In this document: in pieces, positions 21,486 to 33,887 of the stretch | How the letters are laid out: each line of letters begins with the position of its first letter | How positions within the stretch are numbered: the stretch's first letter is position 1 | Assembly: GCA_019321725.1 (NCBI GenBank) | Contig: CM033109.1 | Span: 13,547,993 to 13,611,992 of the forward strand | Direction of reading: 5' to 3' | Length of the DNA stretch: 64,000 nucleotides | Source of the DNA: Paulownia fortunei | Lineage: Eukaryota; Streptophyta; Magnoliopsida; Lamiales; Paulowniaceae | Program-made: the position numbers and the translations under genes | Notes under the pieces: model-generated | Database searches by the model: none | Seen by the model: the letters and a program-made list of their open reading frames with translations, nothing else | What the model was told of the DNA's origin: nothing

Positions 21486-24341
21486 TGTGATACCCGAGCC
21501 TCTTACTACTCACATGGCCAAATATGATTCATGCATTACATGTTAATTTTATATGCTATTTACATTTCTATTGACATTGCATAATTTATTTCATTTTATA
21601 CGACATTCTTGAATATTAAACTTAATTCTGAAGCTCTTGCACGATATTAGTTATTGAATTTCTTAATCTAAGTAGTTGATTTTATATTGAAATAAGAAGA
21701 AAATGAGGTGAATCAATATTAGATATAGATGGGATATATAGGTTATAATTTTAGAAGTGCTAAAAGTGTTACTAGTAACCTTATACGGTTTACATACTTG
21801 GGATATTGGACATGATATAATATGATTTAAGTGTCATATTACAAGGCCCTTATGTGCATATGATTTTAGAAATGCAAACTAGATAATTCTTTAAGAATTG
21901 GATGCGAATCGGTTTGGAGATCGAATGAACGGACATAGGAATTACCCTATGGGAATGAATGGTGATTAAGATAGGTTGCAACCAAATAAAAATAGATGAG
22001 ACACACAAGATTAGGGCTGCAAGATAAAGGAGAAAATCATATTTGCCATTCACTTGCCACCTCATGCTTTCTTATTAAGCTTAAGCTAACATCTCAAGCT
22101 AACACCTCAAACCCTTCACCCTTAAGCAACGACCAGACCCTCATTTCAGCCATTTTCATCTTTCAAACACACACCTTAAGGTCTCCAAGTGATCCAAATT
22201 GATTCCAAGTTGAAATAAAAGCAAGAAAAGCGAAGAAGAAGTGATTACCATCAAGTTAGCCTCAAAATCTGCATAGGTAACACTTATCTACGGTTTTGCC
22301 TTTGGTTTTCAGATTATTATGAATGGTTTTATGGTTTATTAAGATTTCAATATCTCTTATAAAAGTGTTAGGAAGTTTTTAGTTAGACTTTGGTGCACAA
22401 AGAAAGGGTTTTTGATCACAAACACTTAATAGGAAATACTTGTGGCAGAAACTGTCATCTTACTGTTTTCTTGTGTTTTAGGCTTCAAAAGTGTATGGTA
22501 TGTTGAATAAAACCTATAATTATTACCATTTACATGACCATATATGAGTTAAGAGTGTTGGAATGAAGTTTTATCAGTTGGAAATTGAAATAGAGAATGA
22601 TATTGGAGACACACTCAAACTGCCAAAATAGCAAAATCTGTTTTGGTGTGCTGTGAAGGAAACTGAATTAAGGGAGCTAAATACATTATTTTTGGTAATA
22701 ATATGACCTGGTTGTCTCCTTATATATGTTGTCTAAGTATGGTGAAAATGTTGGAGTGATTGAATATACTTAAGGGTGCCAAAACCATTAATGTCATGAA
22801 GTGTGCAAAACTGTCACGGTAGGAAACAATCTGTTTCAGTATGTCGTGAAGAGAGCTGAACTTGGGAAGCTATATCCGTGATTTTTAGCAATTCTATGAT
22901 ATGGTTACATTTATATACATGTTATATAAGTGTGTTAAAAATTTGGGAGTGATTGGATATGCTTAGGGATGTTAAAATTATCATGCAACTAAACTTGACA
23001 GCAAAAAAATATGAAAATGTGAATCTGCCACATTTGATCACTTAGCATGTTTCAACCTTGATATGTTGCTATTGAGTGTTAACAATTAGGTACATGCTAT
23101 TAGAGTTATAATAATTCAATTACATGATGTTTGCATGCATTTAAGATGAGAAATTGAGGTATTTGAGGGGCTATATTGGGTTCTAGTTTGTGAAAGCTTG
23201 ATTGTTAGCTTATAGCTTGGTGTTTAAGGTCTAGTATGAGATTTTGTGCTTTCAACTTGCCAAATTGGGAATGGTGCTTGATGTTGGGTAATATTACAGG
23301 CTATTTTACATCTAAGGTTGGAGAGGAATACTAAACAAATTTAGACTAAGCCACCAACCAAGTGAAAGGTAAGTAAAGATTCATTTGCAACTACAATGCA
23401 TAGACATAGTAGATGTGTGAATTATATGTAATATCATAAATCATATGTGCATAGTAGAGGACTCTCAATTGAGTATACATACATGGGCATTGTCATTAGC
23501 ACGTGCATGCATCATATACTAGTATTGTGATAAATCTTGCATTGCACGGCATGATTCAGAGAAAGAAAAATGTTTTGTTGACCACTACTAGTGCACCGAA
23601 TCTTGCATGGATTTACATGGTTTATGCATGGATTTGCAGGTTCGCGTGCATGGATTTGCATGCGTATGAGTATGAATGGATTTGTATGCTTATATGATTA
23701 TTAGCCATTGGATTATGGCGGTATACAGAGCTCTTTTCCGGTGCATGGGATAGTAGCGTTGGTCAGGGGCCCAAGAAAGAAATGATTTTGAGAGAAATAT
23801 TTTGATGCATAAAATTGCATTATAGGCATAGCATGTTGAGATGCATGACTCGATATTGTGGATTATTCTTTGACATGCATAATCTTTACTTGTTGAGCGT
23901 TAGCTCATATAGTTTATGCATTGTAGGTGAGTACGACGATACCTGAAGCATCTTTTATTGGCTGGGCGGCGGTTGGAGCTCCTGCAGGTGTCTGAGAGAG
24001 TGTGTACATGGATGACGACCTGTTGGGCTATTTTGTTGGCTTGTTATATTTTGAGTCTGTTGTATTATATTTTAGACTGGTACTATATTTCGCTTTTACA
24101 ACTTTACTGTAAATAAGTATGTAAATATTGGGTTATTGTGGGTGTTGTGTTTTTATATAAATATTGATCTTGCTTTATACATGATATGTGTTAGAAAGTA
24201 TTTTAAACAGGGTTGTGCATGTAAAAAGTGATATATCTTTTCTTAAAGTGTTACAAAAAAAAAATATTCCATGCATGCACACAGGTTTTATCATGTTAAA
24301 TTATAATATATATCTAGTTGTGTAGTAATGGGGGTGTTACA
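21486..24341 (+). mobile_element. T2: 3' LTR of a Tekay-like chromovirus (2856 bp)
   Basis: Begins TGTGATACCC next to the polypurine tract and ends GGGTGTTACA. Similar along its length to T4 (59091..62084) and, with a different internal module, to T1. It contains a ~190-bp internal direct duplication (22728 and 22921) and a minisatellite-like run of 'gcatggatttgca' units at about 23605..23690. The LTR length of nearly 3 kb fits the long LTRs known for Tekay/Del elements. Confidence 0.85.
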
Positions 24342-24499
24342 ATACATGAATTATCCATTTTTATATATTTTGCATAGCAATTGTCCAAGTCTTTTCCTAG
24401 CATATATTGCACACATATTACCCACTTCATTGACAGTCTATCACAACTCATGAACAACAGATGTTTCACTATTATTTCTTATGTTTCAAAGGTAAATGA

Positions 24500-24945
24500 T
24501 GGACTTTGGATATTGTAATTTCCCTTCTTTCCTCATACCTTATTGACAACATTGGTACTATATCAATTCTTGGCGTGGTGGTTACTACAAACTAAGAGGC
24601 CCGCAAGAGCCTTTTAATAAGCAACACTCAAGACTATATAATGGTATAGAGCATATGTTTGGTATGATGAAGGGCTGATTTCTAATCTTAAAAGGGCTAA
24701 CGCCTAGGTATGCACTAACTCGATAAGTATAAATTATGATTGCATTGTGTTGTTCATAATCCTATTTGAAAGTATTTCACGAATGACCAATTCTTATTAG
24801 TGCCGAGAATGAGGAGTTCAACCCACAACTACCCCCTAAACATGAGGACCATGTCCCACATACATCGTAATAAGATATTAATGCTCAAACAACATTTTTG
24901 TGATGCTATGGTAAAAGCAATGTGGGCTAGCCATTGAATTATCCT
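24500..24945 (+). pseudogene. PIF/Harbinger transposase C-terminal fragment
   Basis: From 24505 the frame reads FGYCNFPSFLIPY, a stop, then WRGGYYKLRGPQEPFNKQHS and a following IEHMFGMMKG block. This arrangement (GYCN...Y..., then a GP.E.FN..HS.L.N.IE..FG..K block) is that of plant PIF/Harbinger DDE transposases and contains the region of the last acidic residue. A second frame continues with a decayed C-terminus (NDQFLLVPRM...) to a Trp near 24940. At least four stops and frame changes are present. Such transposases cut and paste DNA elements with short terminal inverted repeats and 3-bp target duplications. Neither was found here. Confidence 0.72.
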
Positions 24946-25220
24946 TCTTCCATTACATATGTTGAAGTTAAATAGCCCTTAGGGTTAGTAATTATGATAG
25001 GGCAATGTTTGTGAATTAGGTACAATTGACGTACAAACAATGAAGTTTGTTTTCCTTTTTCAATTTTAAATTATGTTGTCTGCGAACTTCAATTGACTTA
25101 CATATAGTTAGTGAACTTCTAAACATCTTCTGTTAATTCAATTTAGAACAAATTAATCATGTATCTTGCCTCCTAACAATGATAATGTATTCTCAAAATA
25201 ACTACCTATGTTTCCCAATG

Positions 25221-25346
25221 TGTAAATGTGATGGAGGTCGTATGGTCATGCGAATGGCCAAGATTGAGGCAAACTACAGAAGGTTCTTCTATGCTTGCCT
25301 GCATGGGAAGGATCACCATAAATATTTCATTTGGGTGGATAATTCA
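25221..25346 (+). pseudogene. GRF-type zinc finger fragment
   Basis: One open frame of 42 codons reads CKCDGGRMVMRMA, then RRFFYAC, then HHKYFIWVD. This is the pattern of the GRF zinc finger (C-x-C-x(n)-GR...F..C...-F-x-W-x-D), with the usual fourth Cys replaced by His. GRF fingers occur in nucleic-acid-binding proteins and in proteins carried by plant transposons. It lies 280 bp after the Harbinger transposase and 530 bp before the Myb-like frame, all on the same strand. No start or continuation can be defined. Confidence 0.6.
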
Positions 25347-25877
25347 GGGGTACAGTGAACTGCTCATGGTAGTGTGCATCATACTCATAGCTCTTTTGCA
25401 AGTTCATCACACAATATCCATCCTTCCACTATGGGAAGTGTGGGAAATAGATTTTTAGTTAAGCAAATGTTGCCACTCATTCGGTGCGTGGTAGATCAGT
25501 GTTAGTGCAATTTGACTTGTACAGTGTTGCATTGAAGCACACAGCATGTTGTGTGATGTTGTTATTTATTATACTTATATTTATTGCTTATTTGCTTTTT
25601 AAATTAATTTTCAATTAGAGCTAGTACTTGTTCACCATATGCCACCACTACTGTGAGATACATGATTATAGCATATTAATATGTTGTTGTTGTTGCCTTG
25701 TACTGTAATTATTTCATCGACTTGCTTTATATTTAGTGTTGTTTGTTGTTTTATAATACGAACATGTGAAATGCCGTACCACTTTTGGGTATTGAATGAA
25801 TGATTTTTGTAGTTGAACTATTTCATTTTTAAAATTTTCATATCTCATGTTACAATTGAGGTAGATTTGATAGTATG

Positions 25878-26533
25878 AGTAAGGGAAGCAGTTGCGAAGG
25901 TAGGATAACCTACAAGAATAAGGACCTTAATGCTTAGGGTATGTGTTAAAATGATAAGTTCTTGGATTACTAGATGTGTGATAACGAGGCTGCGCCACTA
26001 TATGATTCTGCTATAGTTAAGTGGCATTGCATCACATTAGGGATCACTTAACCCCACACTTATATTGTTCTTTCCCCATTATCCTTATACAGTTCAAAGT
26101 TCAGGGAGCTTCGAATGAGGTATAATCTCTTTAATGCCATCTTGGAAGCATTTAAGGATTTATACGATGAGCACATTGACTTTTGGTATGTTAGATTCAA
26201 TGTAAGGGACAAAATAGAATGGGTTAGTTATAATGCGTTTATATTTCTTATATTTTTCATATCTTGTTTCAATTATGCGTGGAAGTAGATGGCTTACAAT
26301 TATGTGATTTGTTTGCATATGTACATAGGTGTATTTAGATGCTCTAAAGTTTTATTATGAAGTACCTATCCACTGGCGAGAAATGAAAGTATTGTTTGCT
26401 ACTAACAAAGTGTGTGAAGTACCTCCCCTCCAAATAGTGTTTCCTATTGATGAAGTCCTTGAAATATTATTGCTCAAAATCAGTGTCACCTGTAGAAAAA
26501 AACAAATACTGGCGATGATCTACAAAGCCCCAT
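25878..26533 (+). pseudogene. Harbinger-associated Myb/SANT-like protein remnant
   Basis: Begins with MSKGSSCEG at 25878 and is broken by stops. Near 26103..26175 it reads FRELRMRYNLFNAILEAF and DLYDEHIDFW, matching the second helix region of the Myb/SANT-like domain found in the DNA-binding partner of Harbinger transposases. A possible intron (GT at about 26222, AG at about 26328) leads to VYLDALKFYYEVPIHWREMK (26329..26535). In Harbinger elements this protein binds DNA and helps the transposase enter the nucleus. The fragment is inactive, and the intron is inference. Confidence 0.5.
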
Positions 26534-26539
26534 AATTAT

Positions 26540-28369
26540 CTCAGACACGTTAGAAGATAAATCTAAGGGACAAGCTTATGCAAAATGGTATTTTTTACTA
26601 TACCATGGGGCACATTACAGGCCGGTGGAAGAGAGGTACAACTTGCAGCCTGTGATATGCTAGAAAATACTCGACAGACAGTCCACTGGACATACAATCC
26701 TAGATTAGCCCAATTGACCATTAGTAGGCTACTATTTTTGTAAACTAAAAGACTCATCCTGGGTACTTGATAGGGTTGGGCAGTGAGTAGTTAATTACTG
26801 CATTGCATGGAAACTGGCCAAGGTGGGACTGACTTCAATATGAGGAATGTGATTATTTATATGAAGCCTTCCTTGGCACTACTAAACTAATCATATGTAT
26901 ATTTACTTTTGGTGCTCTTTTATTGGGATAAGTGTTTTAGTTGGTCTTTTAGAATTTTGGATACATATAGAAGTGACGTTTTATGTTGTGATTTGATGTT
27001 GTGAAAATAGGGTCTATTAATGTGCATGGATAGGGTTGTAGGCATATGTCGTAGTCTGGATGTTGAACTCTTTTCCCTTATTTAATAAAGACCATTATTT
27101 AGGATAACAACATGTTTGTGGCATATTTAAGATAATGTGGAATTATTTTATTGACATGCAGTGAATAAGCAGATTACGGAGATTTTATTTCGTACAAATG
27201 ATCACTTATGTTGTTTAGGGGACATACTTATATCGCACAGTTTCCGCTATAAAGTGAACAATTTAATTCAGTGTTTATCTTATTAAGTCACATTTAGTTG
27301 GGTAGAAAATTCCCCATGCTATTACAAACATGGCGTGCTATCTGAATGGTGAATTCATGCAATGGCTTGGCTTCAACTACAAATACTTATCAAGTCAATT
27401 TTATTAACTGTGTTATTTAGTATTGGTGAATCTAATTTTTAAACAAGCCTGCAACATCAAATTTTATATATAACCTTTGCAATATCACAATTGTATATGA
27501 CCTTTTTGTTGGTCAATGGTGAATCAAATTTTGAAACAAGGCTGGAACATGATAATTGTATATGACCTTTCAATTGGTCACTGTATGGGGAATGAGTGAA
27601 GAGGTCTGCTGAAAATAATGAAATGCGAGCCACATTTTTCAAACTACTTGCGTAATTGGATTGAAGAAAGGTGTTCACTACACATCCAAAATGTCTTCCC
27701 AATTACAAATCAATATTTACACAATGTAAGTTCAACTAATCAAACTGTCACATCCTAAAATACTTAAGCCATACATCACATAGATACCCAATATAATTTA
27801 TACACTAGTTTTTAACATAAATAAGTACACAACACATCCACCACGATAGAACATTCAAACAAAACAAAAGTTATTCAACCACATTAATAAAGTCCCTAAA
27901 CAACTTAACAAATCCATAAAAATGTCCACAATCCAATATTAGTCTCAGTAACCCATGGTTCTATGCATAACCGAGCTCATCAATGCATCCTCCTATTAGA
28001 GCAGCGGGGAGTGTCAACACTATTCTTTTGCATGACATTATCCACTCAAGGTGGCGTTGGTTGGGCAAGTGGTATGGTGGCTAAGTTTCAATTGGTTCCA
28101 GAAATATATTCATTCATCTTCTTTCGAGTAAAGTATGAAGATGGGATATGATTCATCATATCCAGGCTCGGGGTTGGACCCCAATTTCTACTGCCTACGT
28201 CTCCTAGAATATGTAATCCAATTATACATAGATGGGCTCCCCACGAGTAGTTAAAACCTCTACTGGGGTGTCTTCTACGAAATACAATTAAGTTATAAAC
28301 AAAAACATGCTACACAAGAGATATACCAACATGATACCAAAACCCGTTATGAATAACCAATTAAGTATC
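26540..28369. other. Unassigned A/T-rich region
   Basis: No domain is recognised on either strand. Short frames at about 26560..26700 and 27963..28151 have no family signature. Two similar segments at about 27430..27500 and 27515..27570 ('caaattttatatataacctt' against 'gataattgtatatgacctt', each near 'aacaag.ctg.aacat') suggest a small local duplication. Possibly decayed Harbinger sequence. Confidence 0.35.
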
Positions 28370-28690
28370 TGGCAAACATGGTCCCAATCACACCATCCAC
28401 GCTCACCACATTCATTTGTGCATCATACTCAACACTTGGTAAGGCAGTGAACTCATGAAAATCAAAAAAACTTTTTCAGAAATTATGCATCTTGTTAACC
28501 ACTTTTTCATAAGTTATATCCCTAACATAGTCTCTAGACATAACAGTTGCAATACTAGCACAGAGTGCATTAAGTACGTTTATCTCAAATAATTGGTAGT
28601 CTTTCGCTGCATCACAGAGCCTAGTTGTGATGGCAAGCTCCTCATTATGGGGCCAACTCAGATCACTAAATTTATAGTCGTGTGCATGTT
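28370..28690 (-). pseudogene. Myb/SANT-like domain fragment, opposite strand
   Basis: Minus-strand frame from about 28690 to 28370 with one stop: SWPHNEELAITTRLCDAA..., then ITYEKVVNKM, a stop at about 28475, then FDFHEFTALPSVEYDAQMN and a following VVSVDGVIGTMFA. This is the arrangement of plant Myb/SANT-like DNA-binding domains (Trp near the start, T..x(V/I)xNKM in the middle, a GV.(Y/W)D..xNxV block at the end), which are carried by PIF/Harbinger elements. It lies on the strand opposite to the cluster at 24500..26533, so it belongs to a second element or to an inverted piece. Confidence 0.5.
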
Positions 28691-30284
28691 TCTGTGCGCA
28701 ACATTTTTTGTTGGTATGTTTGCCATTCAGTTAAATATTCAAGTATGTAATATATATTGCGCATGCAAATGAGGATAGTGAGTGCTAACTTAACATGTGG
28801 TGTAATTTATATAAACAATAATACACATTCATGTTTATGTTACTTAGGCAATCCCAGTCCTTATTAATGGTAATACGTGCTACACAATAACCAAACAATC
28901 CTACAAAATATAACATATGTAACCCCTCATTCAAAAAATAGAATTAAAAGATGTCTCAAAACTATATCTGAACACAACAAACGTGCACATTAGATCCATA
29001 TCATCTATCACCCTCACAAACTTGCTTCACATATTGGCTACGAGGTAAAAAAAATCCTAACTTTACACAAATAACAATTCAACAGTACTTCACCAACACT
29101 AATTAGTACTTTTTAGAAATGAAAATAAGAAAAATAAATCAGTAAAAAAAATGAGAAGCGGACATTTACCATATATTTTAAAATTATAAATATAAAGGAA
29201 CACAAACAATCTTAAGATCAATACCAACCATATGATTAAACACAAGCCAGAAATAAATCCACGTACTTTTTCATACAAATTACTATAAAATTTGAAAAAA
29301 AAAGTCCTAAATGGTACCTTCGTCTCAGTGTCGCCAAATAAAAAGAAAACCAAACTCGAGGATCCTAATGTGCTAATATACCCATCACCATAGGTCATTG
29401 TTCTTGGGGTAGGGCTTTGAGCAAAATAGGAGTTAAAATGCATAAAAAATGGACCATTGTTTTTTGTTTGAAGTATTTGCCTATAGATAAATGTCATTAC
29501 TGCTATGCAATTTTCAATTATTTTTTTTGTTATTCTTGCACCAATCAGATGTACCTACACACTGACCAACACCTCTTTATTTTTTCTCTTCGACACCTCA
29601 CACATATTTTTAACTGGGGGTGAATTAATCTAAGGTTATTTCTTCACATATCCCCAAGAAATACTCCATAGGACCCACTAATACCTACTACCTATCTCCA
29701 TAATTTTTTATTACATATTGAATCATTACTACTGGATCTAATTTTTTAATTTTATTCCAATAATTTATACAACTCACAAAAAAAAATGCATGCGAACCCT
29801 ACCCCTATCACATCCACTTATTATTATATAGATATATTTTGGAAAAGATTCCATTTAAAATCATAAACCGAACATAATCTTACAATTTTCATGCTTTTCC
29901 ATAGCAAAAAACACCCAAAAAAATCTAGCCAAATAAAAACACATTCCCAACTTTATAAATTTTCTATCTGAAAGTAATTAACCAAACATGTTTTCACCAT
30001 ACTGCGAAAAATAATAAAACTCTATTAAAAATGTTGGGAATTGTATTTCTCAATGGAATAAAAACCAAACTTCACTTTGTTTTTACTTGAGGCTGAGTAT
30101 TGGATTGAGGGAGCTTCGGCTTGACTCGCTGTTAAGTGTTGGGGTGAGGAATCTTTGCTTCTATATCTCCTCTTAGACTCGTGAGTCAAGAAGTTTTGAA
30201 TTTCTAACTTTTATTAGTAATTTACCAATCTCAATTGGAAAGGTTCTCATTTATTTTTAGAAGAAAAAATAGAATCCAAAAAAA
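28691..30284. other. Unassigned A/T-rich region
   Basis: Poly-A/T-rich intergenic sequence. A 132-codon minus-strand open stretch (29099..29497) is phenylalanine- and leucine-rich, lacks any recognised motif and looks like chance in A/T-rich DNA. No repeats of note. Confidence 0.35.
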
Positions 30285-30562
30285 GGGATTTGACTTCTGC
30301 TAATAGCCTCGAGGAAAGAGTTTGTGACCTTAGTGGCCAACTATAACTTTGTTGGCCTCGAGGGAGTCACTCTAACTTTCAGGGATTGACTTCTGTCGAT
30401 AGTCTTGAGAAAGGAGTTTGTGATCTGTAGGGCTACCTACAACTTTCTTGGCCTTAAGGGAGACACTCTAACTTTTGGGCTTGACATTTATTGATAACCT
30501 CAAAAAAGGAGTTCGTGATCTCTGGGACCTTTCTTCACCTCAAGGGAGTCACGTCAACTTCT
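30285..30562. repeat. Degenerate tandem repeat, ~95-bp unit, ~2.9 copies
   Basis: Three head-to-tail units start at 30285, 30382 and 30477. Each has the order 'gggattTGACtTctg', 'gat/aatagcCTcgag', 'AAGGAGTTtGTGAtCT', 'aactttcttggcctcaaGGGAGtCAC' and 'tcaACTTttgg'. Units differ by 15 to 25 percent by eye. The unit is not closely related to any other repeat seen in the window and has no consistent reading frame. Confidence 0.75.
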
Positions 30563-31425
30563 GGACTATGCCATTTTATACATTGATTATTGAACCTCAA
30601 TCAAAGCATATGTCTTTGAGGGGGGGCTCTTACTCCTTTCTACTGCTATCAGCTTTCTCATCCTCCTTGTGGCCTCATCGTTGTCTCTACTGATGACTTT
30701 CTTACTTCTTGAGAGTTGTAGTGTGCAACCTTTTTTTTCATTTTTTCTAGATTTGAGATTGATGTCTTCCCTTTTGTTTGACTCTTCCTTCAACTTTCTC
30801 AAGGTGTTAGCATATTCATTCATACACTATCTCATGATCTTATATAAATACTTCTACCCGTTGGGGGTTGGGAACTTCAATTTCACATGATCAACATAAA
30901 TTACAACTTGAAAAGGGGTTGATGTCTCTTTTTCTAGTATCAAGCTTCGCTACCCTTGAAAGGTGCCACCTTCAAGGCCATCGGTTGGGGCATGGAGTCC
31001 ATTTAGGCTCGAAGTTAGCTGATGCTGTTAATTGATGCACAAAGCTGGTCAAGGCGTAGGGCTGGTCTAATTCCCTCTTATTTTCTCATCTTAGTGTTGT
31101 ACCAGTTGCACTTGTTTTTACTTCTGTTATCATCTCCACATTTCATACTCTCATGGTTGGAGTCTTTTCTTCCTTGAAGGACTAGATGATAATATTTTTG
31201 TAGAAATTGGGTGGGAGAAGCTTGGCTTCTAACTTCCTCTTTCTAGAGAGACATTGTTGTCTTTACTCAATTCTTTTAGCAGCTTGGGAGGTATCATGAT
31301 TTTTGCGAGAGAACATGGCATCTAATGCCTTCATTATCACTTGTAAGATAATTCTTTAAGGCAAATATGTTGAATTTTGCTTCATAGGAGAGTGCTCTGA
31401 AAAGAGGCTCTTGCTTTCGTATCGG
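30563..31425. other. Unassigned region, older than the 31431 solo LTR
   Basis: Contains a lysine/glutamate-rich minus-strand open stretch (30587..30823) with no recognised domain. Together with 33328..33887 it was one continuous segment before insertion of the solo LTR. Both parts are somewhat richer in G/C than the flanks and may be remnants of one old element. Confidence 0.35.
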
Positions 31426-31430
31426 AGTAT

Positions 31431-33322
31431 TATTAGTGAAATTATTTTGTAAACCACAAGTGTACGGTGTTAAGTTTTAATACAACAGTGAGTTGAGTAT
31501 CGTATCCACAAAGATTGTAATAAAAAATTACATCAAGTATCGTAGTTCAAATAGTCCCGATTTTATCTAAAAAATCAATTGATAATTGGCAAACAAAGTA
31601 AAATAAGATAAAAAAAATGCAAAGACAAGAGTAGAGCTCATAGAACCAATATAACAAACACCTTATAATGAGGATATTCTAAGGAATGACTCACCTAATT
31701 TTCACCTATGTTCTTATTTTCAAAATATACCAATTTAAGTCAGCAACGCATATAAGTTAAGAATTCCTAAACTCATCAATTCCCTCTCTCGAGTGCCGAA
31801 TTGACTATGAGTTCCAACATGAATTTTGATATCTCTATAAAAATTCAAGAATAAAACTCTACAAAAGTTCAATTAATTCTTCTTCAAACCTTCAAAGGTT
31901 TCATAAGCTTCTCAACTCTATGATTTCTAGGTTGTGTTACCCTTATAATCATGCATAATCTTCCCTCTCTCGAGTATCGAATCTCATACATCAAATAATC
32001 TTAATTAGTGGCCAAATAATCAAGATACAAAACAAAACAAGATAACACAAACAAGATGAATAACTTGAACTAATATTGTTTAGAACTCATAACATAAGAT
32101 CAAATAAGGTTACATCATTCTCTAGAAAGAAAAGTTTAGTTAATCATGGATGAATACAACTTCAAGAAATAAATAAGAAAGAACATGAAAATTGTTCACC
32201 AATTTGTGAAGTCGGAGGAATGGTTGAAGCTCTCTTTGTCTCCAAGAATGGACCCTTGTCTCCAAAAATGCCCTGTTTTGGTTTTCTAGAAAAATGAATA
32301 GCTTTTTATCTCCAAGAACCAATCCCCCCTTTTGGTTGATGCTAATCTTCCATTTTTAAACTTCTCCAGATTATTCCTCCCCTAAGAGTCATCAAAAAAT
32401 CCCCTGAAATCTTTCCACTTTTCCTAGCTTTTTTCCCAAAAAGAAACTTCCAAAAAAAACCTGAATTCCTTCCCATTTTCTTAGTTTTTTTCCTTTCTCC
32501 TATCCATTTCCTCAATGTTTTTAGGCTATAAGAACCCACTAATGTTGTCTTATGAGTTTTCTTTTAAAGTCCTCCAAAAAGAAGTCTTGAAATTGGATTT
32601 AAAAATCGAGTTTTAAATTTTCCGCAAACTGGGCCGCAGCTCTGAATTTAGGGAATGCGGCCCCGAACTGTCTGTTAGGGCACAAAATGAACTGGCACCG
32701 TGGTGCCAAACATTCTGTCCTATGGCGCCGTGGCTCTAATTTTGGGCACCGCGACTCCAAATAATCTATCTTCTGGAGCCATTTGGTCTGATAATTCTTC
32801 TTGAATGTCATTTTTGAGCTTTTTCTAATCTGAAATAGCTTTTTAAGTCTTCTAATGAATTGTAGCTATTATCTTGGCTTTATATAGATTCTTGAATCAA
32901 CTAGATATAACACCTGTGGAGAGAGTTATGCCTAAAATACCAAAATATGTCATATCAAAAAGTTTCAGTCCGGTGCTAACTCTTAAACTAAGTTTTTCTC
33001 ATTGAAATAAAAAGAACAGAATTTTATGGTAAACATAAAAGTTGTAGATCTATGTCTTGAATTTCTAATGGATTAAGAATAAAGTCAATATGATATTGGA
33101 AAAAAGAGTTATGTTTAAAATACAAAAACTGCCATCAGCAGCACCACAATTCGGATTTTTCAACATTTCAACCAAGTTTTTGGTTTCTTTCCATTTTCTT
33201 CTCCTTTTGTCATTACCTACAAGATTTCAAACTAAATGCATAAAAATTAACAAAAACACTTGAAAACAAACCAAATTTTAATCAAAAGGTATATGAATTG
33301 TTGGTATAAAACCAACTTATCA
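31431..33322 (-). mobile_element. Solo LTR (TGATAAG type) with 5-bp target-site duplication
   Basis: A 1892-bp insertion flanked by AGTAT at 31426..31430 and again at 33323..33327. On the minus strand it begins TGATAAGTTGG, the same start as the Athila-type LTRs at 44155 and 47750. Near its other end it carries 'cttgtggtttacaaaat' and a 'gtatcgtatccacaaagat' stretch typical of LTR ends of non-chromoviral gypsy elements. The minus-strand 3' end placed by the duplication is ...CACTAATA, not the canonical CA. If the end is instead TTTCA (31437) there is no duplication. No coding region. Confidence 0.6.
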
Positions 33323-33887
33323 AGTATGCCCCGGGGAGAGCACTCGCCACCATATACCATATAGAAGGAATACGCTCTGAGATGATGCTTGTTGTTGTAC
33401 TGGATAAGTACACTCTAGTTGGAGGCACTTGTCACAATATTGGAGAAGTGTTGGAGCAGTTTCAGCTATTGCTTCCACCTTTGCTTAGATCCTTCTCCAT
33501 GGGGACTTTTCTCGCCTTATTTTGTTCTTTAGGGATAAGGTAGCCCCCTAGTGCTCGTTCCTAGTTAATGCTCAGCTACTTATTGGGATGACATCCTTAC
33601 TTGCTTTGGGGGTATTATAGCAAGGAACATGTACTCCTCCAAATAGCCTTCTGTGCTGAGTGGTGTTGTAGCTTATATCATTTGGCACTTCTCCACTCTT
33701 TTAGCTTATGCCTTGCATTATCATCTAGACTGAGATACTTGGTTGCTACTCTCAAGTATAGGTTTCTCTCCTCCATGATTTTTCCTATTTCGGCTCTTCC
33801 CCTCATCTTAGTCCTCTCTGATATCAGAAAGATCCCTGGCGCTACTTGGATTGAGGCTCCCAAAGTTGCTATGACGAAAGTTTTTGA
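33323..33887. other. Continuation of the segment split by the solo LTR
   Basis: On the minus strand the open frame 33678..34007 overlaps this region and includes the stretch ERTKMRGRAEIGKIMEERNL followed by YLRVATKYLSLDD. That composition is charged and helical, but I cannot assign it to a family. It is cut at 33888 by a C-family LTR start (TGTTAGAGTAG), so the last codons of that frame lie in the LTR. Confidence 0.35.

Noticed and set aside
29099..29497. 132-codon minus-strand open frame
   Set aside because: Phe/Leu-rich translation of A/T-rich DNA, no motif, no neighbouring exon-like sequence. Likely chance.
24342..29700. One complete Harbinger element with terminal inverted repeats
   Set aside because: Transposase and Myb-like fragments are present, but no matching termini or 3-bp duplication could be identified, so boundaries are not claimed.
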